Assembly: GCA_028819565.1 (NCBI GenBank)
Contig: JAPPLD010000018.1
Coordinates: forward strand, 50,844 to 114,843
Length of the DNA stretch: 64,000 bases
From: Gammaproteobacteria bacterium
GTDB lineage: Bacteria > Pseudomonadota > Gammaproteobacteria > Poriferisulfidales > Poriferisulfidaceae
Direction: 5' to 3'
Part shown: one piece after another, positions 55,211-64,000 of the stretch
How the letters are laid out: the number at the start of each line of letters is the position of its first letter
How positions within the stretch are numbered: position 1 is the stretch's first letter
The notes under the pieces: generated by a model
Database searches by the model: none
What the model saw: only the letters and a program-made list of their open reading frames with translations
What the model was told of the DNA's origin: nothing
Position numbers and translations under genes: made by a program

Positions 55211-58200
55211 TAAGATCCTCGGTGAGTTCTTTCATATCTTGTTCGCGTTGATCTTCCAAACCAGAGTCTTTAACATCTGGTTTGTTTGACTTATATTGCT
55301 TGAAACCTGGACAAAAGGATCTGAAATCACAACGTCTACAACTGCCCGTCGCGACTCCTGACGTCTCGAATTTTTGAGTTTGCATGCCTGTACGGATTTC
55401 ACGAACAGTTTCAGCAACCCTTTTTTGTATGGTGCCTCGTGCTGATTCACTAATATCTACCGGCATGCGTTCGTCTTTGTTTGCTTCTATGACGTCTGGA
55501 GGAAGTGGGGCATGGCTGATGATGTGTACGGCGGCGGAGCCAGGCTCGCAATCGAGAGCGTATTGCACGCCGACTGCATACATTTGAAGTTGTTCTGCCG
55601 CACTTGCAGTTGCGGCCTCATAGTCTGTTAGTGAATTAATTTTCTTTACCTTAAAATCAATTATTCCGACAATTTCTCGATGTGACGGAGGGGTGGATTC
55701 GGAACCACGTTCTAGAAGATCCACGACTCCAGAAATCAAAGCACCAGAATCTGGCTCGACAAATTCGAATCGCTTTTCGACTGCTTGCGCTTTTCGGATT
55801 TGATTGCCGAATTTTTCAACATACCGAGTCAGTCCCTTGACCGCAGCTTCTTTAAGTTTGTCGAGTGGCTCCCCACGTGTATAACGAAGATGGAAAAATT
55901 CATCTACTAAGTCGGGAATGTCAGGTACTTTAATGAGTGTGCCGTGGACAGCTCGTAAATGGATTTCGGCAAGGATATTGTGCACTTGCCTGCCATAGCC
56001 GAATTGTTCTCCCACACCTGGACTGAAATTCATCAAAGAACGGAGTTGATATTCTCTTTTACAGCGCCAATAGGCTGCTAGGTCCGAGTAGGTGGTGGGC
56101 AACATATTCGAGCCAGCCGGAGGAGTCGGAGACAATTTTTCGCGCGGTGTCGGATCTGATCTGTCTCGGCGAACACAATCATGGGCAATGTCGGTAAAGT
56201 ACTTCGTTGGTCTCTTCCTTGTACGGTCTAGAGATGATACGTGTAGAAATTTTGAACAGCGCGTCAAAGCCACATACCAAAGCCGACGCTCTCCGTCGTC
56301 GCCACTAATGTAATCGGATAAGTCAAAGGTATCCTTCGACAGGAAAGTATCAGGTTCACGTGTTCTTTTGCTGCTTGGGAAAATTGCTGATGACACGCGG
56401 GGTAAAAACACAACAGGCCACTCAAGCCCCTTAGCAGCGTGAACAGTCATGATACGTACGGAATTTAATGTTCCGACTTCACCTAGTGCACCTTCGTCAA
56501 CATACTTTGCCGCCCAATTAGATAAAAAAAGTGTAAGGTTTTTTAAGCGCGCTGGAGTGATCCATTGATGAACTGCTTCGAACGAAGTGAGTAAGTTGCT
56601 AAAAGCACCGAGATTAAACAAAGTACTAGGTGGCCAATTATCGTCATGCGCGCCAAGTTCTTTGAGCATTTCTTGGAAAATTGCTTGCGGGTAAATGCGC
56701 GCACCGATTCGGCTTGGACGTTCTGGTTTGGGCAAAGCGCGTTGATCGAGATTAGCGCGGGTTTGGTCGAGGAAAGAAAGAAAGTGCGTCGAACTACAGT
56801 TTTGTCCGAAACAATTGGAATTTTTTAACTCATCAATAGCTTTACGCACAAAATCGCGGGTTTCTCCAGTAGAAAGTAATTTGATGTGTCCATTTGCATC
56901 TGGCACGGCGAACTCAGACTTTGCAAGAAGACAGAATGCTGCTTGGATTACTCGTATTTCGTCATTGTCGAATAGCCCCCCCACTCCGCTGATCACAACC
57001 GGAATACCTTTTTTACGAAGCCGTTCGACAAAAACTGCACCAGAGTTGCGGACGCTTCGGAGAAGAATAGCCATATCGCCATAATCGAGCCCTCGTTTTT
57101 CTCCTTTGTCGCTATAGGCTACTCCGCGAAGCGCAAGTATGCGTTCAGCCACCCAATCAGCCTCATCATCTTCTGTGGAAAAGGTTTGTAGTTGAATGTC
57201 GCCTGGATCGGCAAAATGTTCCTCTGGTGAACCACTTGTTCCGATTATTCTGGCGACAGGTTCCTTGGAAATACGATTTTTAACACTGCGTACAGCCTCG
57301 TCAGCGATGGAAACAATGGCATGTGTTGACCTGAAATTATCTTTCAAAGTAATACTTTTGACTTTCGGATAACGTTTTTTGAAAGTCAAGATATTCGTTA
57401 CGCTCGCTCCTCGGAATCCATAAAGCGCCTGATCATCATCGCCCACCACGGTCAAGTTCGGGCCACGACCATTATTGGTCAGTAGTCTTATTAAGTGTTC
57501 TTGTCGATCATCCACGTCCTGGTATTCGTCAACGAAAATGTGAGTAAAACGATCACGCAGGTCGGAGAGTACCTCCAGGTGAGATTCTAAAAACTGAATC
57601 AATTCTTCAATGATTTGGTTGAAATCAAAAAAATAATTTGGGTCTCCGTAAGCAATCTTCCGATAAGTGGTGATCGCTTCGGCTAATACAGGGTCATCAA
57701 GTCTGGAGGTGTCAATATTCTTTTGGAAGACAATGTTGAGAGTATTTAAAAAAGTCCTGAGCGTTTCTCCGTAAGACTTGGACCGAGTTCGGGTGCGTAA
57801 ACGATCTAGGCCGATGCCATCTCCGGAATCCTCGAAACGAACAAAATTCGTTGCAATTAATGCGGCTTGACGAGCATCGTCCATGACCTCGAATAGACGA
57901 TATCTCGGATTTTGCTCCTGAAGTGTGCGGAGACAGAATGAATGGATGGTTCCTACGTACATGTCACCTAAGGCAGGTTCGCCAGGAAGTTCTTTCTCCA
58001 ATTTCCTTCTGATACGTTGTTTCAATTCCTCCGCTGCATGATCGGTAAAGGTAAAAGCGACAATTGAATTTCGATCAGCGCCGTTCCGGACCATATGAAC
58101 GATTCGTCCCGCCAATGTTTCCGTTTTTCCACTACCCGCACATGCGAGGATTAGCAAATTGCCATCGTCATGCTCGATAGCGTCATTTTGGGCCTGAGTA

Positions 58201-58220
58201 GGAGTCAAGTCTAAAAACAT
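55197..58220 (-). CDS. UvrD-type helicase fused to a Cas4/AddB-like iron-sulfur nuclease (GajB-like)
   Basis: 1007 residues. Superfamily 1 helicase motifs: ACAGSGKTET, GTIHSFC, VDEYQDVDDRQ, VGDDDQALYGFRGA, NFRSTHAI, HAAKGLEWPVV and YVALTR. From about residue 715 a RecB-family nuclease follows: H747 (QVHNILAEIH), D834 (GVVDLLER), D855 and K857 (IIDFKVK), and a Gln/Tyr motif near 880. Four Cys (C720 in RCKREYQL and C961, C964, C970 in CRRCDFRSFCPGF) fit the 4Fe-4S pattern of Cas4 and AddB. GajB is about half this size and has no such nuclease. It overlaps both neighbours (10 and 14 bases). Confidence 0.88.
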   Translation of the reverse strand: MFLDLTPTQAQNDAIEHDDGNLLILACAGSGKTETLAGRIVHMVRNGADRNSIVAFTFTDHAAEELKQRIRRKLEKELPGEPALGDMYVGTIHSFCLRTLQEQNPRYRLFEVMDDARQAALIATNFVRFEDSGDGIGLDRLRTRTRSKSYGETLRTFLNTLNIVFQKNIDTSRLDDPVLAEAITTYRKIAYGDPNYFFDFNQIIEELIQFLESHLEVLSDLRDRFTHIFVDEYQDVDDRQEHLIRLLTNNGRGPNLTVVGDDDQALYGFRGASVTNILTFKKRYPKVKSITLKDNFRSTHAIVSIADEAVRSVKNRISKEPVARIIGTSGSPEEHFADPGDIQLQTFSTEDDEADWVAERILALRGVAYSDKGEKRGLDYGDMAILLRSVRNSGAVFVERLRKKGIPVVISGVGGLFDNDEIRVIQAAFCLLAKSEFAVPDANGHIKLLSTGETRDFVRKAIDELKNSNCFGQNCSSTHFLSFLDQTRANLDQRALPKPERPSRIGARIYPQAIFQEMLKELGAHDDNWPPSTLFNLGAFSNLLTSFEAVHQWITPARLKNLTLFLSNWAAKYVDEGALGEVGTLNSVRIMTVHAAKGLEWPVVFLPRVSSAIFPSSKRTREPDTFLSKDTFDLSDYISGDDGERRLWYVALTRCSKFLHVSSLDRTRKRPTKYFTDIAHDCVRRDRSDPTPREKLSPTPPAGSNMLPTTYSDLAAYWRCKREYQLRSLMNFSPGVGEQFGYGRQVHNILAEIHLRAVHGTLIKVPDIPDLVDEFFHLRYTRGEPLDKLKEAAVKGLTRYVEKFGNQIRKAQAVEKRFEFVEPDSGALISGVVDLLERGSESTPPSHREIVGIIDFKVKKINSLTDYEAATASAAEQLQMYAVGVQYALDCEPGSAAVHIISHAPLPPDVIEANKDERMPVDISESARGTIQKRVAETVREIRTGMQTQKFETSGVATGSCRRCDFRSFCPGFKQYKSNKPDVKDSGLEDQREQDMKELTEDLNARQ

Positions 58221-59269
58221 TGCTTAGCTGCTTGACGTAAAGATGGTATGAATGCACGAAACAGTTCGTAGGGGACGGCATTGCCTATCTGTGTCGAAAT
58301 GGTTTTTGGCATGCCCGAGAATTTATAACTGCGAGGGAAAGTCTGAAGCAGAGACGCTTCTCTGTTGGTGATGGCTCGATCGTCTTCAGGATGGGCAAAT
58401 CGCCCCCGCGTTATGTCAGTGCAACCGGTGGTCAAGGTTGGCGCAACGTCATCCCAAGCCATTCGCCCGTAAACGTCTGGGTATCCAGTCTGACCCTTAT
58501 GGCAAGTAAGAGTAAGTTCATTGGGGAGATCACATCTACTTCCACCGTCTTTGGGAATCGCCTCTAGGCGTTTCAATGCTATTGGACGATGCTTTCTTGC
58601 CGCATGGAGCAGATCGGCAGCATCTGTCTCGCCAGATCGGAGAGACGGCAATGACTGGATCGCCGCCCTTACCGTTACGCGCCGGTCTTTAGGAGTATTT
58701 GGTTTGGGAATCTCGGGAGGACTTTTTCCTTTCGCAGCCATAATTAGGCATCGCCGTCGTCGCTGTGGCACACCGTAATCAGCCGCGTCGACCATTAATG
58801 GTTCTGTGAAAGCATAGTCCTGTCCGCAGATGGCCATAAACTTTGCGAGCAGATTGCCTTTGTCAGAATTTGCGAGGCCCGGTACATTCTCGATAAATAC
58901 CGTTTTGGGCTTTAGCCCTTTGACAAGCCGCGCTCCTTCGAGCAATAACGAAAAACGATCATCGTTCTTACGGTACCTATTCTGGTTACTGAAGGGTTGG
59001 CAGGGTGCGCAAATTACGATAAGGTCGAGTGGCAGTGAGCTTGCAATCGCTCGGCGTATATCAGCCACTCCCACCGTACGAATGTCTTGCTGAAACAATT
59101 TTGTTCCAGGGTGGTTCAAGCGGTACGTGGCACAAGCATTGGCATCTTCGTCGACTGCGGCCAAGACTCGGTAATGCGAGGACTTGAGTGCTGCGGTCAC
59201 TGATCCCGATCCCGCAAAGAGATCTACTGCAGTCAGCCATCTTCGACTACTTGCGTTATTTTTCTCCAT
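58211..59269 (-). CDS. DNA (cytosine-5) methyltransferase of the helicase/ATPase operon
   Basis: 352 residues. Motif I VDLFAGSGSVTAAL, motif IV with Cys in CAPCQPFS, motif VI FIENVPGL, motif VIII PQRRRRCLI, a target-recognition region (about 190-280) and motif X QIGNAVPYELF. All catalytic motifs are present. It is coupled to the helicase gene by a 10-base overlap and lies 55 bases after the Mrr-like gene. It is clearly distinct from the methyltransferase at 50737. It may mark host DNA so that the nucleases of the operon spare it. Confidence 0.9.
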   Translation of the reverse strand: MEKNNASSRRWLTAVDLFAGSGSVTAALKSSHYRVLAAVDEDANACATYRLNHPGTKLFQQDIRTVGVADIRRAIASSLPLDLIVICAPCQPFSNQNRYRKNDDRFSLLLEGARLVKGLKPKTVFIENVPGLANSDKGNLLAKFMAICGQDYAFTEPLMVDAADYGVPQRRRRCLIMAAKGKSPPEIPKPNTPKDRRVTVRAAIQSLPSLRSGETDAADLLHAARKHRPIALKRLEAIPKDGGSRCDLPNELTLTCHKGQTGYPDVYGRMAWDDVAPTLTTGCTDITRGRFAHPEDDRAITNREASLLQTFPRSYKFSGMPKTISTQIGNAVPYELFRAFIPSLRQAAKQCF

Positions 59270-59324
59270 GATTGATCTTTTCTACAGTTAGATGCAGAGA
59301 GAAAATAAGGTTATTCACGAAGCC

Positions 59325-60188
59325 CTAAAACTTAGTGAAATACTCTTTCTCAGGAATGACCGTTTCAACAGTTTTGGTCTTTACTGTTACGCCAATGCTC
59401 CGATCCTTGAGTAGATCACAAAGAGCTTCTCCGTCTATTAAATCGATTGCGGGCGCTCCGTCTCTTATGGCTTCTCGTTCCGCATCTTTGGTAAATCTGC
59501 CAGTAGTAATAAATAGTCCTTTATCTGCACGCCCGATAATTGCACCCCTAAAATCACGAATATCCCGCGCCCCGACTGAGCCTGTGTATCTTTTGCACTG
59601 AAATCGAACATGAAAAGACAACAAATTTACTCGCAAAATTCCAGTGCCATCTATACCTCCATCTCCAGAGTGGCCGGTGACATCTACCTTTAGAAAGCCA
59701 GATTCCCTCAATATGAATTGACAAAGACGCTCAAAAGCGCCTGGCTTTATTCCTCGAATGATTTTGAGCAGGACTTCTTTCCATTCTGAGCCATTAATCT
59801 CGTCGTGGTCGTTCCCACCGCCTGGCATCTTTCCCTGGGTACGGCGTGTCTTAGTCTCCTCTGCATGTCTGTCACGGACAAGTTTGCGCAATTTGTCCTC
59901 AGTTTTGATCTTCCTACCTTGCGTGGTGATCGTCCATATGCCCCTTGATGTGTTATCAACCGTCCTGGCATATTTTTTGAGATACGTGCGGGTCCACGCC
60001 AAACGATACTCAAATTCAGATTGCGGGCCTTCGGAGTGCAAAACATCTAGGACTTCATCAGACAATTTCATGTCAGATGCTATTTGCTCAGACAATTCAT
60101 GGATTGAAGCAGAGCCGCCTCTAGTGATCAAAGCCCTCAGAGTAGGCCATAACAAGTCTTGATATTTGGGTACGGAATGTCTTGCCAT
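59325..60188 (-). CDS. Mrr-type restriction endonuclease
   Basis: 287 residues. The N-terminal winged-helix Mrr_N domain (about 1-100; YLKKYARTVDNTSRGIWTIT) is followed by a charged linker and a PD-(D/E)XK Mrr catalytic domain (about 145-270) with E154, D180 in GDGGIDGTG and Q197-K199 in FQCKRYTG. All catalytic residues are present. Family members either cut methylated DNA (type IV) or act as the nuclease of C5-type R-M pairs. Here it is the first gene of the operon, next to a C5 methyltransferase. Confidence 0.9.
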   Translation of the reverse strand: MARHSVPKYQDLLWPTLRALITRGGSASIHELSEQIASDMKLSDEVLDVLHSEGPQSEFEYRLAWTRTYLKKYARTVDNTSRGIWTITTQGRKIKTEDKLRKLVRDRHAEETKTRRTQGKMPGGGNDHDEINGSEWKEVLLKIIRGIKPGAFERLCQFILRESGFLKVDVTGHSGDGGIDGTGILRVNLLSFHVRFQCKRYTGSVGARDIRDFRGAIIGRADKGLFITTGRFTKDAEREAIRDGAPAIDLIDGEALCDLLKDRSIGVTVKTKTVETVIPEKEYFTKF

Positions 60189-60717
60189 AGGTTTTTCTCC
60201 GAGCAGACCGGACTAGAAATTTGGGGTGATTTTTGCGCCTATTGGGCACCCGACATAACAAGGCACTTCTTTGGAGTACAGTTCGATTAGCACTCACTAA
60301 ATTATCCAAAGACAATCCTATTATATAAGGACTGTGGCACTAGTTCGACTGACTCATTTCAAACCGTTTATTTGTGATCGGCGTTCCATACGTCTTCTGG
60401 ACATTGGGTTGTTTGCTTCGCCAATGCACGGTTGAGCGAGAGAGGGAGTTCTGCTCTATTCTTAGATGTTCTGAGCCTGCGCAAGTGGGAGGCTTCATTC
60501 CCACCTATGCTAAACTTGTCCGCCGCCTCGCACGGTACGAGGCAAGATTTTTGACAATTCGGTTATCAGATACAAAGCTTGTGTGGACGTTCGTCGGGTC
60601 GCGTGTTCAACGTAAAACCTGGCAGAACGCCACGCCTGAGAAAATTTTGTGATTTTCAACGGGCAGGGCGAACTCTGCAAACCTGACAACCACAGATCTC
60701 CAAATCTGTGTACGTCT
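60189..60717. other. gap before the rRNA operon
   Basis: 529 bases between the Mrr gene start and 16S. It must carry the promoter of the defence operon (minus strand) and the rRNA promoter and leader (plus strand). A TTGACA at 60552-60557 is seen but no well-spaced -10 follows it (TACAAA 14 bases on). A short open frame at 60374-60652 lies in the rRNA leader and is not supported as a gene. Confidence 0.5.
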
Positions 60718-62255
<1,538 letters not shown>

Positions 62256-62353
62256 AAGAGCAAGAACACAACTTGACGGACGTCCACACAAGCTTTGATC
62301 TGACGACCAGACGGAATGGCAGGGTGCGCCGGCTGACCGCGGCCCCCGGAAAC

Positions 62354-62431
<78 letters not shown>

Positions 62432-62441
62432 ACCGGGCCCT

Positions 62442-62517
62442 GGGGCCATAGCTCAGTTGGGAGAGCGCCTGCTTTGCACGCAGGAGGTCGGGAGTTCGAG
62501 CCTCCCTGGCTCCACCA
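62442..62517 (+). tRNA. alaT: tRNA-Ala (anticodon TGC)
   Basis: GGGGCCA / TGGCTCC acceptor (with G-U pair), anticodon stem CCTGC-TTTGCAC-GCAGG with TGC, T arm GGGAGTTCGAGCCTCCC, and encoded CCA. It stands 10 bases after tRNA-Ile, the standard spacer order Ile-Ala. Confidence 0.97.
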
Positions 62518-62724
62518 CCCGCCGCCGTCGAACAAGATTTTTCGCGCCGTCGCTGCAGATGGCGTGGCTGTTTCAAAATTTGGATGATTCACATGCGAAT
62601 TCAGTCCCTTCGGGGGCTGAGATTCAATTGGATCTTCGGTCCTTTCGAGGGCAGAGGATCCAACGTTTAATCAAGTCGATCGTTATGAAAAAATAATGTG
62701 ACTCCGGATCGTCTGGAGTTGCAT

Positions 62725-64000
<1,276 letters not shown>

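Noticed and set aside
60374..60652. 92-codon plus-strand open frame before 16S
   Set aside because: Lies in the rRNA leader region, has no ribosome site and resembles no family.

Overview
The window is a piece of a gammaproteobacterial chromosome. The rRNA operon (16S, tRNA-Ile(GAT), tRNA-Ala(TGC), start of 23S) is gammaproteobacterial in layout. The core gene clusters are typical of that class: lpxD-fabZ-lpxA, rnhB-dnaE-accA-tilS, pyrG-kdsA, yrbG-kdsD-kdsC-lptCA-lptB / hpf-ptsN-rapZ-PTS, nadB | rpoE-rseA-rseB-mucD-lepA. The backbone is GC-rich and its genes are tightly packed with ATGA/GTGA-type overlaps. Accessory stretches are visibly more AT-rich.

Layout. 1-6.4 kb: lipid A genes (lpxD, fabZ, lpxA; opposite strand gnnA-gnnB-lpxB), split by a small tandem-duplicated membrane/coiled-coil gene and an orphan XRE regulator. 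6.6-15.7 kb: rnhB, dnaE, accA, tilS, a small DUF2892 gene, pyrG, kdsA. 15.7-21.2 kb (minus): mgtE and a complete regulatory phosphotransferase set (EI, HPr, mannose-type EIIA, RapZ, EIIA-Ntr, HPF) without a sugar permease. 21.2-24.5 kb: an accessory patch (ankyrin protein, AbiE-type toxin-antitoxin pair with a frameshifted toxin, DUF433 protein) at the place where rpoN normally lies, bounded on one side by a decayed copy of the 3' end of lptB. 24.5-28.7 kb: LPS transport and Kdo genes, with LptC and LptA fused into one protein. 28.9-35.8 kb: an RND exporter, an autoregulated Fic protein, a coiled-coil protein, a steroid-5-alpha-reductase-like protein, a DUF4143 ATPase and a small cytochrome c. 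35.8-41.7 kb: orn, nadB and the sigma-E module. 41.7-48.7 kb: more small coiled-coil genes, a DUF6338 membrane protein, a PIN-nuclease/coiled-coil/membrane protein interrupted by an in-frame stop, then lepA and a secreted metallo-beta-lactamase-fold protein.

48.7-60.2 kb is a dense defence island ending at the rRNA operon. It holds (a) a retron: a promoter, a strongly structured GC-rich non-coding stretch, a 61-residue membrane peptide, an XRE regulator and a retron-type reverse transcriptase; (b) a restriction-modification set: C5-cytosine methyltransferase, NotI-like endonuclease and Vsr repair nuclease; (c) a four-gene operon of an Mrr-type endonuclease, a second C5-cytosine methyltransferase, a UvrD-type helicase fused to an iron-sulfur Cas4/AddB-like nuclease, and an OLD-family TOPRIM ATPase. 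Set (c) looks like a Gabija-like core translationally coupled to a modification enzyme and is the best candidate for an undescribed system here.

Together the lipid A genes predict an unusual lipid A: GnnA and GnnB make the 3-amino sugar nucleotide, so the 3-position acyl chains would be amide-linked, and LpxA has Met at the acyl-chain ruler position, which points to C10 chains. All functions come from reading the sequence; no database search was run.
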